A stretch of DNA of 64,000 nucleotides from Collinsella aerofaciens (GCF_002736145.1 NZ_CP024160.1:558001-622000); one strand, 5' to 3'. Shown: positions 50,692-60,352, counted from the first letter of the stretch. Numbers and translations are program-made. The notes: generated by a model from the letters alone, not told the origin.

Positions 50692-52070
50692 GCACGTCCA
50701 TCCCGCGCTTCATGGTCGCTGCGCCCTCGAGCGGGAGCGGCAAGACGGTGGTAACGTGCGCGCTCCTGCGCGCGCTCGCGCGCCGCGGCCTTGCATGCGC
50801 GGCTTTCAAATGCGGCCCCGACTACATTGACTCGCTCTTTCATCGCCGCGTCGTGGGTGCGCGCTCGGGCAATTTAGACGGCTTCTTCACCGACGCCCCG
50901 ACGCTGCGCGCCCTGCTCGCACGCGGCGCCGCGGGCGCGGATGTCGCGGTGCTCGAGGGGGTTATGGGCTTCTACGACGGCATGGCGCCCGGCGTGGCCG
51001 ACGCGAGCAGCTACCAGGTTGCGCGCGACACGGAAACGCCGGTCGTTTTAGTGGTGAACGGGCGCGGGGCGTCTTTATCGCTCGCCGCCGTAATCCGCGG
51101 CATCGCCGAGTTCCTGCCTTGTGCGAACGTGCGCGGCGTCGTGCTGAACAAGACGAGCGCCGCTGCCTGCGCCTACGCGGCGCCTGCGATCGAGAAGCAC
51201 ACGGGCGTCGCGGTTTTGGGGAATATCCCCGCCGACGAGGCGTTCTCGCTCGAAAGCCGGCATCTGGGGCTTGTGACCGCCGACGAGGTCGAGCAGCTCT
51301 CCGCGCGCATCGACAAGATGGCCGAGCTGGTGGAAAAGAGCGTCGACGTCGACCGCTTGCTCGAAATAGCGGCGACGGCACCCGATATCCGCGAGGAACC
51401 TTACCGGTTGGAGCCGATCGCGGGAGCGCGGCCCATCGTCGCCGTCGCGCGTGACGAGGCGTTCTCGTTCTACTACGAGGAGAACCTGCGCACGCTCGAG
51501 GACCTGGGTTGCGAGCTGGCCTTTTTCAGCCCCCTGTGTGATAGCGAGTTGCCCCGGGGGACAAGCGCCCTCTATCTGGGGGGCGGCTACCCGGAGCTCC
51601 ATGCGCGGCAGCTCTCCGAGAATGCGCCGATGCGCGAGGCAATGCGGCGCGCGGTGGAATCCGGCATGCCGACGGTCGCCGAATGCGGTGGGTTTCTGTA
51701 CCTGCAGCGCGAAATCGCCGATGGCGAGGGGCGGCGTTGGCCTGTTGCGGGCGCCCTTGAGGGCGCAAGCGAGAACGGGGGAAGGCTGTCCCATTTCGGG
51801 TACGTGGAGCTCACTTCCCAACGCGACGGGCTCTACGGGCCGCGCGGCACACGCATTCGCGCGCACGAGTTCCACTACTGGCAGTCCACCTGCCCGGGTG
51901 GCGACTTCTGGGCGCAGAAGCCCCGGCGCGACAAGGGCTGGCCGTGCATGACGACCACCCCGTCCCTGGTGGCGGGCTTCCCGCATGTGTACTATCCTGC
52001 TAACCCCGACGTTGCGCGCGCGTTCGCGTCTGCCGCAGCGTCGTTCGCAGAGAGGAGACGGCATGGCTGA
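50688..52070 (+). CDS. cbiA: cobyrinate a,c-diamide synthase
   Basis: ATP- and glutamine-dependent amidase, 460 aa. P-loop APSSGSGKTVV; acceptor-domain motif YLGGGYPELHARQLSEN; glutamine-amidotransferase Cys in VAECGGFLYLQ and the His in HEFHYWQS. Starts at GTG 50688 within the cbiET stop. Cobyrinic acid is the likely substrate in the anaerobic route. Confidence 0.94.
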   Translation: MSTSIPRFMVAAPSSGSGKTVVTCALLRALARRGLACAAFKCGPDYIDSLFHRRVVGARSGNLDGFFTDAPTLRALLARGAAGADVAVLEGVMGFYDGMAPGVADASSYQVARDTETPVVLVVNGRGASLSLAAVIRGIAEFLPCANVRGVVLNKTSAAACAYAAPAIEKHTGVAVLGNIPADEAFSLESRHLGLVTADEVEQLSARIDKMAELVEKSVDVDRLLEIAATAPDIREEPYRLEPIAGARPIVAVARDEAFSFYYEENLRTLEDLGCELAFFSPLCDSELPRGTSALYLGGGYPELHARQLSENAPMREAMRRAVESGMPTVAECGGFLYLQREIADGEGRRWPVAGALEGASENGGRLSHFGYVELTSQRDGLYGPRGTRIRAHEFHYWQSTCPGGDFWAQKPRRDKGWPCMTTTPSLVAGFPHVYYPANPDVARAFASAAASFAERRRHG

Positions 52071-53205
52071 AGCAACCGAAACCGCGCTTGCCTGCATCCG
52101 CGAGGAAGTCGAGCGCGCGTTCTTGTCGGCGCCGGGCGCCGTGCTCGAAGCCGCGCTCTCCCGGATCGCGCCCGCAGACGAGTGCGCCCGCGCCGCCGCG
52201 TACGCCGCGTGGGACTCCATCGCGCACCCCTTGGGGGGATTGGGCGACTTTGAAGACGCCGTCGCGTGTATCGCCGCAGCTCAGGGGAGCGCCGTGGTGG
52301 CCGAATTCCCCCGTGCGCTCGCGGTATTCTTCTCCGACAACGGGGTCGTTGCCGAAGGCGTGTCGCAAAGTGGGCAAGACGTGACGCGAGCCGTCGCGCG
52401 CAACATGTGCGAGGGGGCCACGAGCGCCTGCCGCATGGCGGCGTTCGCGGGTGCCGAGGTCGTGCCCATCGACGTGGGTATGGCCCGGGGCTTAGAAGAC
52501 GCGCGCATGGTGCGCGCGAACGTGCGGCGGGGGAGCGGCAACATCGCGCACGGCCCCGCTATGTCTCGCGATGGGGCCGTGCGTGCGATCGAGGTCGGAA
52601 TCGCCGTCGCGTGCGGGCTTGCCCGCACCGGCGTGCGCCTTCTCGCCGCGGGCGAGATGGGCATCGGCAACACGACCACCTCGGCGGCGGTAGCCGCAGT
52701 GCTCATCGGGGCGGACGGGCGGAGCCTCGTCGGGCGCGGCGCGGGGCTCTCGGACGCGTCACTCGCGCGCAAGCGCGACGTGGTCGAGCGTGCTATCGAC
52801 GCGAACTCGCCCGATCCCGCCGACCCGATCGACGTGCTCTCGAAGGTGGGCGGCTTCGACATCGCGGCGATGTGCGGCTTCTACCTGGGGGCCGCGGCCT
52901 CGAAGGCCCCGGCGCTCCTCGACGGGGTCATATCCTGCACGGCGGCCCTGTGCGCGGTGCGCCTGTGCCCCAACGCCTTGGGCTACCTCGTGGGCACCCA
53001 CGCATCAAGCGAACCCGCAAGCCAGGAGCTCCTTCGCGAGCTCGGCATAAAGGCACCCCTCGACGCAGGTATGCACTTGGGTGAGGGCGCGGGCGCCATG
53101 GCGTATCTGCCCCTTCTGGATTCGGCGCTGCGCGTGTACCGGGATGGTAAGACGTTCACGGCGACTGGCATGGCTGCTTACGAGCATTTCGAGGCCGGGA
53201 AATGA
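52063..53205 (+). CDS. cobT: nicotinate-nucleotide:dimethylbenzimidazole phosphoribosyltransferase
   Basis: Activates the lower-ligand base as alpha-ribazole phosphate. 380 aa. FFSDNGVVAEGVSQSG and GEMGIGNTTTSAAVAAVL are family hallmarks, with the catalytic Glu near the end in MHLGEGAGAMAYLPL. GAGAGGAG precedes ATG 52063. No bluB or bza genes for base synthesis are visible, so the base may be scavenged. Confidence 0.94.
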   Translation: MAEATETALACIREEVERAFLSAPGAVLEAALSRIAPADECARAAAYAAWDSIAHPLGGLGDFEDAVACIAAAQGSAVVAEFPRALAVFFSDNGVVAEGVSQSGQDVTRAVARNMCEGATSACRMAAFAGAEVVPIDVGMARGLEDARMVRANVRRGSGNIAHGPAMSRDGAVRAIEVGIAVACGLARTGVRLLAAGEMGIGNTTTSAAVAAVLIGADGRSLVGRGAGLSDASLARKRDVVERAIDANSPDPADPIDVLSKVGGFDIAAMCGFYLGAAASKAPALLDGVISCTAALCAVRLCPNALGYLVGTHASSEPASQELLRELGIKAPLDAGMHLGEGAGAMAYLPLLDSALRVYRDGKTFTATGMAAYEHFEAGK

Positions 53206-53750
53206 CGGTGACGCTCGTCATCGGCGCCGCCGCGAGCGGCAAGAGCGCCTACGCCGAGTCCCTGTGCCTTGGGCACGACGGCCCTCGCGTGTACCTGGCA
53301 ACGATGGAGCCCTTCGGGGAAGAGGGCGCCCGCCGCATCGCGCGCCATCGGGCGCTGCGCGAGGGCAAGGGGTTTTCCACCCTCGAGCGCACGCATGACG
53401 TGGGCTCCGCAGCGCCCGGACTTCCGCGCGGCTGCACGCTTCTTTTGGAGGACGTGGGCAACCTGGTTGCGAACGAGCTCTTCGCGGAAGGCGGCTTGTC
53501 CCCACGTGACCCCGACGCTGCGGCGCGCGAGGTGCTCGGAGGCATCGAACGGCTCGCTCAGGCCGCTGCGTATACGGTGGTGGTCACCGTCGACGTGTTC
53601 GCCGATGGGATGCGCTACGATGAAGGGACTGAGGCATGGAGGCGCGCGCTCGCGCGCGTGAACGCGGGCGTGGCGGCGCTGGCCGACCGCGCCGTCGAAG
53701 TGGTATGCGGGATTCCCGTGTGGATGAAAGGCGAAGGACCTACAAGGTGA
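53202..53750 (+). CDS. cobU: adenosylcobinamide kinase/guanylyltransferase
   Basis: 182 aa. Intact P-loop GAAASGKSAYAE, and the guanylylated His lies in RRIARHRALRE. The C-terminal region VVCGIPVWMKG matches CobU/CobP. The usual VGxGVVP motif is replaced by DVFADGMRYDEG, while the fused paralogue two genes downstream keeps VGSGVVP. It overlaps cobT and cobS by 4 nt each. Confidence 0.88.
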   Translation: MTVTLVIGAAASGKSAYAESLCLGHDGPRVYLATMEPFGEEGARRIARHRALREGKGFSTLERTHDVGSAAPGLPRGCTLLLEDVGNLVANELFAEGGLSPRDPDAAAREVLGGIERLAQAAAYTVVVTVDVFADGMRYDEGTEAWRRALARVNAGVAALADRAVEVVCGIPVWMKGEGPTR

Positions 53751-54514
53751 AGATAGTAGAGGCAATCGGCGCGGCGTTCGGAACGTTCTCGCGAATCCCC
53801 GTCCCGAAATCGGCCTGGACCGATTTCGGGTCAACCCATGCGCTTGCCGCGTTTCCCCTGGTGGGCCTTGCGGAAGGCTTCCTCATGACGGCATGGGGAC
53901 ACGTTGCGAACCTGCTCGGCGTGCCCGCGACCATCGTCGCGGCCGTGTTCGTGGCGCTGCCTGTGGCGGTGACGGGAGGCATCCACCTAGACGGGCTCTG
54001 CGACACCTCCGATGCGCTTGCAAGTTGGGCCCCGCGCGAGCGAAAGCTCGAGATCATGCACGACCCGCGGGCGGGCGCCTTCGGGGTCATCGGTGTTGTT
54101 GTGTACCTTATTCTGCAGTTTTCCCTGTTCACCGCGCTGCCGCTTACGGCGGGGGTGTTCCTCGCGCTTCTGTGCTCGCTTGTGTTCTCCCGCGCGCTTT
54201 CGGGGCTTGCCGTTGAATGCTGGCCTGCCGCGCGGGCGGACGGCATGGCCGCGGGGCTCTCGCCTGCGAAGAAGCGCGCGGCGATCGTCGTGCCGCTTTG
54301 CGCTTTCGCTGCGGCTTCGGCTGCAGGGATGGTTGCGTGCGCTCGGGCCGTCGGCGCCCTTATGGCGGTGGCGGGGATTTTGGCGCTCGCGTGGTACCGC
54401 CATGTTGCCCTGTCCCGCTTCGGTGGGGTGACGGGGGATTTGGCCGGATGGTTTCTGCAATGGGCCGAGCTCGCGATGCTTGCCATGCTAGTGGCGGGGG
54501 GCATGCTCCTATGA
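53747..54514 (+). CDS. cobS: adenosylcobinamide-GDP ribazoletransferase (cobalamin synthase)
   Basis: Integral membrane enzyme joining adenosylcobinamide-GDP to alpha-ribazole. 255 aa. Motifs GGIHLDGLCDTSDAL and EIMHDPRAGAFGVIG are characteristic. Hydrophobic segments lie at about 35-75, 115-150 and 190-250. GTG 53747 overlaps the cobU stop. Confidence 0.93.
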   Translation: MKIVEAIGAAFGTFSRIPVPKSAWTDFGSTHALAAFPLVGLAEGFLMTAWGHVANLLGVPATIVAAVFVALPVAVTGGIHLDGLCDTSDALASWAPRERKLEIMHDPRAGAFGVIGVVVYLILQFSLFTALPLTAGVFLALLCSLVFSRALSGLAVECWPAARADGMAAGLSPAKKRAAIVVPLCAFAAASAAGMVACARAVGALMAVAGILALAWYRHVALSRFGGVTGDLAGWFLQWAELAMLAMLVAGGMLL

Positions 54515-55512
54515 TGCTCGTGGTAGGTGGCGCACATTCGGGGAAGAGGACCTTCGTGCGCGAAAAGCTCGGGTTCGCGGCAGACGATTTCGTCGACGCG
54601 GTGCAGTTTGCGGAGGGCGGCGTGCCCGCGGCTTTTGCCGGTCGCGTCGCGTACCGTGCAGAGGAACTCGTACGAGCGCTCGACGCTGACCGGGCGCTCG
54701 AGCGGCTGATCGGCTTCGACGTAGTGATTCTGCCCTTGGTCGGTTCGGGGGTCGTTCCCATGCGTGCGGAAGACGCCCAATGGCGCGAGCGCGCGGGGCG
54801 CCTGGGATGCGCGCTCGCTGCGCGCGCCGACGTCGTCGTGCGCATGACGTGTGGGATGCCCCAGGTCATCAAAGGAAACCTTACCGATGCGCCTCGAAGG
54901 ACGCAGGGCGCGGGCGCGTCTTTGGAAGTCGTCTTCGTGCGCCATGGTGCCACGGCGGGCACGGAAGACCATCGCTACAGCGGGGCGGGCACCGACGAGC
55001 CCCTGTCGAGCGCGGGCGAGCGCGCTTTGGACGACCTCGCGTGCGATCGTGATGTGTTCCGTGTTATCACGAGCGGCATGGCCCGCACCGACCAGACGGC
55101 GCGCATCCTCTTCCCGAACGCTGAGCTTATAGCGTGCCCCGGTCTGCGCGAGATGGATTTCGGCGACTTCGAGGGGCGAAACGCCGCCGAGCTTAAAGAG
55201 GATGCGCGCTACCGCGCCTGGGTAGACTCCTGGTGCGAGACGCGCTGCCCGCATGGCGAGGGCAAGAGCGATTTCACCCGCCGTGTCGTCGCGGCGTTTC
55301 GGGAGGCGTGCGAATCGGAGCGCGCCCAGGGAGGTGGGCGCGCCGTCTTCGTCGTTCACGCTGGTACCGTGAAAGCGCTGCTCTCCGAGCTCGCTGTCCC
55401 GAAAATGGGATACTTCGACGTGCATACCGAGCCAGGCGGCGCATGGGCCGCCACCTGGGATGGACGCTGCCTTCGCGACGTTCGCCCCGCTTCGGGGGGC
55501 GATGCCCAGTGA
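54511..55512 (+). CDS. CobU-like domain fused to CobC-type alpha-ribazole phosphatase
   Basis: 333 aa. The N-terminal half (about 1-130) is a CobU relative: VVGGAHSGKRTFVRE at the P-loop, VGSGVVPM, and MTCGMPQVIKG. The P-loop serine/threonine is replaced by Arg, and no RIxRHR histidine is seen, so kinase/guanylyl activity is doubtful. The C-terminal half (about 145-330) is a histidine phosphatase with VFVRHGATAG and VVHAGTVKALL, matching CobC. Residues EPLSSAGERAL are also family-typical. It probably dephosphorylates alpha-ribazole phosphate. Overlaps on both sides indicate one operon. Confidence 0.83.
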   Translation: MMLVVGGAHSGKRTFVREKLGFAADDFVDAVQFAEGGVPAAFAGRVAYRAEELVRALDADRALERLIGFDVVILPLVGSGVVPMRAEDAQWRERAGRLGCALAARADVVVRMTCGMPQVIKGNLTDAPRRTQGAGASLEVVFVRHGATAGTEDHRYSGAGTDEPLSSAGERALDDLACDRDVFRVITSGMARTDQTARILFPNAELIACPGLREMDFGDFEGRNAAELKEDARYRAWVDSWCETRCPHGEGKSDFTRRVVAAFREACESERAQGGGRAVFVVHAGTVKALLSELAVPKMGYFDVHTEPGGAWAATWDGRCLRDVRPASGGDAQ

Positions 55513-56486
55513 TGACGATTCTTGCCGTCGCCGCCGGGTTCGCGGCCGACCTTGCATTCGGCGACCCGCGCTGGTTTCCCCATCCCGTCGTCGCCATGGG
55601 GCGCGCGATCACGTGGGCCGAAGGCCGCCTGCGGCGCGCATTCCCGCAAACGTCCGCGGGCGCGCGCGCCGCAGGGCTTGTGCTCTCCGTGGCGCTTCCG
55701 CTTGCGTGTGGGCTTTTGACCTGGGGAATCCTGCATCTTTGCGGCATGGTTCACTCCGGCTTGCGCTTCGTGGCCGAGGCATGGGCGAGCTATCAGATTC
55801 TCGCGGCATGCGAGCTGCGCCGCCAGAGCCTGGCCGTGGCCCGCGCGTTCTCGAAGGGCGGCCTTGTCGCGGCGCGCGAAGCCGTCGGGCTCATCGTGGG
55901 ACGCGACACGTCTGTTCTCGACGAGCAGGGCGTCGCGCGCGCCGCCGTGGAAACGGTGGCGGAGAACGCGAGCGACGGCGTCATCGCGCCGCTTTTCTAC
56001 CTTATGATCGGGGGTGCGCCCTTGGGCATGGCGTACAAGGCGGTGAACACGCTCGACAGCATGGTGGGCTACAAAAACGAGCGCTACATCGACTTCGGCT
56101 GCGCCTCGGCGCGCCTTGACGATGCGGTGAACTGGATTCCCTCGCGCTTATCGGCCCTGCTCATGATCGCCGTGTGCCCGATCGTCGGGCTCGACGCGCG
56201 CGGGGCGGCGCGCATCTGGCGCCGCGACAGGCGTCGCCATGCGAGCCCGAACGCGGCACAGACCGAGTCAGCGTGCGCGGGCGCGCTCGGGCTGCGCCTG
56301 GCAGGGCCCGCGGTGTATTTCGGCAAGCTCGTTGAGAAACCGACGATAGGCGACGCGTCCCGTGAAATCGAGTGGGGCGACATCGCCCGGGCGACGAGGC
56401 TCATGCTCGCCGCGTCCGTATGCGCGCTCGTCGTCTTCGGCGCCGCGCGCGCGGCGGTCGTGCTCGCCGTGGGGGCGATGGCATGA
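55512..56486 (+). CDS. cbiB: adenosylcobinamide-phosphate synthase
   Basis: Membrane enzyme attaching aminopropanol phosphate to adenosylcobyric acid. 324 aa. FGDPRWFPHPVVAMGR near the start, then ENASDGVIAPLFYLMIGG and KAVNTLDSMVGYKNERY, are diagnostic of CbiB/CobD. It overlaps the preceding gene by 1 nt and the next by 4 nt. Confidence 0.94.
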   Translation: MTILAVAAGFAADLAFGDPRWFPHPVVAMGRAITWAEGRLRRAFPQTSAGARAAGLVLSVALPLACGLLTWGILHLCGMVHSGLRFVAEAWASYQILAACELRRQSLAVARAFSKGGLVAAREAVGLIVGRDTSVLDEQGVARAAVETVAENASDGVIAPLFYLMIGGAPLGMAYKAVNTLDSMVGYKNERYIDFGCASARLDDAVNWIPSRLSALLMIAVCPIVGLDARGAARIWRRDRRRHASPNAAQTESACAGALGLRLAGPAVYFGKLVEKPTIGDASREIEWGDIARATRLMLAASVCALVVFGAARAAVVLAVGAMA

Positions 56487-57706
56487 GGGAAGACCACGCC
56501 GCGTCCCGGGATGCCGGGGGACTCCTGCGTGCCCGTGCGCATGGGGGTAGCACGCAATCGCTCGGCATCGCTTGCGAAGGAGGTGCCTCCGACCTCATCG
56601 ACTTCTCGGTGAACGTAAATCCGGCAGGCCCCTCGCCGCGTGCCGTCGCCGCAGCTTGCAAGGCGCTTTCTCGAATCGACGCCTACCCCGATAGGGAAAG
56701 CCTCGCTCTTGTTCGCGCCCTATCGCGCGCCCAGGGCATTCCCGAAGATACTATCGTCTGCGGCGCGGGCGCGTCCGACATCATCTGGCGGCTCGCCGCG
56801 GCGGTGCGCCCGAAACGCATCGTCGTGTGCGCGCCGACGTTCTCTGAATATGCGGAGGCGGCATCGTACTACGGCGCATGCGTGCAGGAGTTCCCGCTCT
56901 CCGAAGCGGACGACTTCGACGTTCCCGCCTCCTTCGCCCGCGCGATTGAGGGGCCGGGAGACGTGGCGTACCTCTGCAATCCGAACAACCCGACGGGGCG
57001 CCTCGTCGACCCCCGCGTGATCGATGCCGCGGCTTGCCGCTGCGAGCAGGTGGGCGCGCTGCTCGTCGTGGACGAGTGCTTCCTCGGATTTGCGCCCGAC
57101 GCCCGCGAAAGGAGCGTGGCCGCACGCGCCGCGTGTTCGCGCCATGTGGCCGTGCTCTCCGCGTTCACCAAGCTCTACGGAATGGCGGGGTTGCGGTTGG
57201 GATATCTGATTAGCGGAAACGCCCAACTCATCGAGGGGATTCGTCGGGCGGGGCAGGCGTGGCCCGTCTCCTCGGTCGCCGAGGCCGCGGGCATCGCCGC
57301 CCTGGAAGACGTCGAATACGTCTCGCGCACGCGCGATGTATTGGCGGGCGAGCGAGCGTGGCTTTCTCACGAGCTCTCCTCGCTCGGGCTTTCCGTCGTG
57401 CCGTCGGATGCGAACTTCCTTTTAGTCCGCACGCCGGCGAAAGACATCCCCGAGCGCCTGTATAAACAGGGGGTTTTGGTCCGCACGTGCGACTCGTTTT
57501 CGGTACTGTCCCGCTTCTGGTGCCGCGTCGCGGTGCGCACGCGCAAGGAGAATGCCCGGCTTGCGATGGCGTTCAGTCGCGCGCTTCGGGCGGAAGGTGC
57601 ATCGGGCGAAGGCGAACCCGACGAACGGGGCGGCGCTTCTTGCAGCGGCGCTATGGCGGGCGCGGATGGCCGAGGCTCGGCGAAGGAGGTCGATACCCGT
57701 GGGTAG
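56483..57706 (+). CDS. cobD: threonine-phosphate decarboxylase (aminotransferase-like)
   Basis: PLP enzyme making (R)-1-amino-2-propanol phosphate. 407 aa. LIDFSVNVNPAGPSP and YPDRESLALVRALS are typical of CobD; NPNNPTGRLV is the substrate loop; the PLP lysine lies in VLSAFTKLYGMAGLRLGY. The last 45 residues are a low-complexity Gly/Ala/Glu tail. It overlaps cbiP by 8 nt. No threonine kinase (PduX/BluE) is seen in the island. Confidence 0.9.
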   Translation: MREDHAASRDAGGLLRARAHGGSTQSLGIACEGGASDLIDFSVNVNPAGPSPRAVAAACKALSRIDAYPDRESLALVRALSRAQGIPEDTIVCGAGASDIIWRLAAAVRPKRIVVCAPTFSEYAEAASYYGACVQEFPLSEADDFDVPASFARAIEGPGDVAYLCNPNNPTGRLVDPRVIDAAACRCEQVGALLVVDECFLGFAPDARERSVAARAACSRHVAVLSAFTKLYGMAGLRLGYLISGNAQLIEGIRRAGQAWPVSSVAEAAGIAALEDVEYVSRTRDVLAGERAWLSHELSSLGLSVVPSDANFLLVRTPAKDIPERLYKQGVLVRTCDSFSVLSRFWCRVAVRTRKENARLAMAFSRALRAEGASGEGEPDERGGASCSGAMAGADGRGSAKEVDTRG

Positions 57707-59198
57707 GGCGAAGCCCATCATGATCCAGGGCACCATGTCGAACGCGGGGAAGAGCCTGCTTGCGGCTGGGCTGTGCCGTGTGCTTTTGCAGGACGGCCTG
57801 CGCGTGACTCCCTTCAAGAGCCAGAACATGGCGCTCAACAGCGGTGTCACGGCCGACGGGCTCGAGATGGGGCGCGCCCAGATCATGCAGGCCGAGGCGT
57901 GCGGCATCGCGCCCGACGTGCGCATGAACCCCATCCTGCTCAAGCCCGAAAGCGACCACCGAAGCCAGCTCATCGTGGCCGGCAAGGCGCAGGGAGCCTT
58001 CGCTGCGAGGGACTACTTCGCGCGAAAGAAGGCGCTCATGCCGCAGATTTTGGAGGCGTTCGATTCGCTCGCGGAGGAAAACGACGTCATCGTCATCGAG
58101 GGCGCCGGCAGCCCCGCCGAAATCAACCTTTCCGAAAACGACATCGTCAACATGGGGCTCGCGCGCGCCGTGTCCTCCCCCGTGCTGCTCGTGGGCGACA
58201 TCGACCCAGGCGGGGTGTTTGCCCAGCTCTACGGCACGGTCGCGCTCTTTGCGCCCGAGGATCGCGCGCTTTTGCGGGGGCTTTTGGTGAACAAGTTCCG
58301 CGGCGATGTGGAAATCCTGCGCCCGGGTTTGGCCCCGCTCGAGAAGATGTGCGGGGTTCCCGTCGTGGGGGTCGTGCCGTATCTTACGCTCGACCTGGAC
58401 GACGAGGACTCGCTCGCGCCGCGCCTATCTGCCCGCGAGGCGCGCGGTGTCATCGACGTCGCCGTCGTGCGCCTTCCGCATCTGTCGAACTTCACCGACT
58501 TCGACCCGCTTTCGCGCGTGCCTGGCATGGGCGTGCGCTACGTTTCCTCGACGACCGATCTGGGCCGACCCGACCTGGTGGTGCTTCCCGGCTCGAAGGC
58601 CACGCTCGACGACGCGCGCTGGCTTGCGGCTAGCGGCATCGGAGCCTGTGTACGCGCGCTTTCGGGCGCGGGTACGCCGGTGCTCGGCATATGCGGAGGC
58701 TACCAGCTTTTGGGAGACGAGCTTTCCGACCCGCACGGCAGGGAAGGCGCTGGCACCGCGCGCGGGCTCGGGCTCATCCCTGCAAGTACGGTGTTCAAGG
58801 AGGAAAAGCGCCTCGCCCAGTCGGAGCTGCGCATCACGGGCGCCCAAGGCGCGTTCTCGGTGTGGAACGGCATGACGGCGCGCGGGTACGAGATTCACGA
58901 CGGCGAAACGACCGTCTCCTGCGCCCCTGCGGGTACGATTGGCGGCAAACCAGAAGGCGCGGCCTGCGGAAACGTGTTCGGAACCTATCTCCACGGTCTG
59001 TTCGACGAACCGGGGGTGGCGCTCGCCCTCGCGCGCTCGCTCGCGCGCATGCGCGGCCTGCCCGAGAGCGTCGTGGGTGCTGCGGGCGCAGCGTCCGCGG
59101 CCGATCACCGTGCGCGCGAGTTCGACCGCCTGGCCGACGTCGTGCGCGGGGCACTCGACATGGAGTATTTCTACCGCATTATCGAGGAGGGCGTATGA
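57699..59198 (+). CDS. cbiP: cobyric acid synthase
   Basis: Amidates the b, d, e and g side chains of adenosylcobyrinate diamide. 499 aa. P-loop region IQGTMSNAGKSLLAAGLCR, then TPFKSQNMALN. The glutaminase Cys is in LGICGGYQLLG and the His in FGTYLHGLFD. GTG 57699 is preferred because AAGGAGG lies 9 nt upstream; it overlaps the cobD stop. Confidence 0.95.
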   Translation: MGRAKPIMIQGTMSNAGKSLLAAGLCRVLLQDGLRVTPFKSQNMALNSGVTADGLEMGRAQIMQAEACGIAPDVRMNPILLKPESDHRSQLIVAGKAQGAFAARDYFARKKALMPQILEAFDSLAEENDVIVIEGAGSPAEINLSENDIVNMGLARAVSSPVLLVGDIDPGGVFAQLYGTVALFAPEDRALLRGLLVNKFRGDVEILRPGLAPLEKMCGVPVVGVVPYLTLDLDDEDSLAPRLSAREARGVIDVAVVRLPHLSNFTDFDPLSRVPGMGVRYVSSTTDLGRPDLVVLPGSKATLDDARWLAASGIGACVRALSGAGTPVLGICGGYQLLGDELSDPHGREGAGTARGLGLIPASTVFKEEKRLAQSELRITGAQGAFSVWNGMTARGYEIHDGETTVSCAPAGTIGGKPEGAACGNVFGTYLHGLFDEPGVALALARSLARMRGLPESVVGAAGAASAADHRAREFDRLADVVRGALDMEYFYRIIEEGV

Positions 59199-59710
59199 TC
59201 CACGTGTATCATGGCGACGGCAAAGGCAAGACCACGGCGGCGATGGGCCTCGCCCTTCGCATGCTCGCCGCAGGCCGCCGCGTCGTCGTCGTGCAGTTCC
59301 TGAAAGACGGCGAAAGCGGGGAGGTGCGCCTGCTCGCCGAGCATTTCGGCGTGCCCGTGTTCGCGGGGAAGGTGTCGGACAAGTTTACCTGGTCAATGAC
59401 GTCGGAAGAACTTGCCGCGACGTGCGAGCTGCACGATGGGAACCTCGCTTCCGCGCTCGCCGAGTTCGAGGACGCTCAGGAGGGGCTGCTCGTGCTTGAC
59501 GAGGCGCTCGACGCGCTTTCGAAGGGGCTTGTCGACGAGGCGCTCGTGGACCGCGCGCTCGATATGTCCGCGCGCGGCGTCGAAGTAGCGCTCACCGGGC
59601 GCGCGCCTTCCCGTAAGATCGTGGAGAAGGCCGACTACATAACCGAGATGCGGTGCGAGAAACACCCCTACGCTCAGGGGATATGTGCAAGGGAAGGAGT
59701 GGAGTACTAG
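59195..59710 (+). CDS. btuR: cob(I)yrinic acid a,c-diamide adenosyltransferase
   Basis: CobA/BtuR-type corrinoid adenosyltransferase, 171 aa, forming the Co-C bond with ATP. P-loop HGDGKGKTTAAMGLALR; VVVVQFLKDGESGE; and LLVLDEALDAL, which is Walker-B like. It overlaps cbiP by 4 nt and abuts cbiC. Confidence 0.94.
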   Translation: MIHVYHGDGKGKTTAAMGLALRMLAAGRRVVVVQFLKDGESGEVRLLAEHFGVPVFAGKVSDKFTWSMTSEELAATCELHDGNLASALAEFEDAQEGLLVLDEALDALSKGLVDEALVDRALDMSARGVEVALTGRAPSRKIVEKADYITEMRCEKHPYAQGICAREGVEY

Positions 59711-60352
59711 ATGGATTCCAAGGAGATGGCGCCCGGCGACATCGAGCGGCGCAGCTTCGAGATCATCACCGAAGAGCTCGGCGGGCGCACGTTCCCGCCG
59801 CTCGAAGAGCCCGTCGTGAAGCGCGTCATCCACACCACTGCCGACTTCTCGTACGCCGATTCCCTTGTGTTCACCCATGACGCCGCGCACTGTGCGCTCG
59901 ACGCACTGCGCGCAGGGGCCACGGTGCTCACCGACACGAACATGGCGCTCGCAGGCATAAGCAAGCACGCGCTCGCGAAGCTCGGCTGCAAGGCCGTGTG
60001 CTACATGGCCGACCCTGATGTCGCCGCAACGGCGCGTGCCGCGGGCACGACTCGCGCCGTTGCGAGCATGGACAAAGCTAGCGGCATCGAGGGTCCACTC
60101 ATCGTGGCAGTCGGCAACGCTCCCACGGCACTTCTGCGCCTCGCCGAGCTCATGGACGCGGGGAAGATCGCGCCCGCGCTCGTCGTTGGGGTGCCGGTCG
60201 GGTTTGTGAACGTGGTCGAGGCGAAAGAGGAGTTACTCGCGCGACGCGTGCCGGCCATCGTCGCGAGGGGTCGCAAGGGCGGCTCGACCGTGGCGGCCGC
60301 CATTATGAACGCGCTGCTCTACCAGATCACGCGCCCAGGCGGCCCTAAGTGA
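59711..60352 (+). CDS. cbiC: cobalt-precorrin-8 methylmutase
   Basis: Moves the C11 methyl to C12. 213 aa. The catalytic His lies in VIHTTADFSYADSL. TDTNMALAGISKHAL and ALVVGVPVGFVNVVEAK are diagnostic. It starts directly after btuR and overlaps cbiJ by 4 nt. Confidence 0.94.
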   Translation: MDSKEMAPGDIERRSFEIITEELGGRTFPPLEEPVVKRVIHTTADFSYADSLVFTHDAAHCALDALRAGATVLTDTNMALAGISKHALAKLGCKAVCYMADPDVAATARAAGTTRAVASMDKASGIEGPLIVAVGNAPTALLRLAELMDAGKIAPALVVGVPVGFVNVVEAKEELLARRVPAIVARGRKGGSTVAAAIMNALLYQITRPGGPK

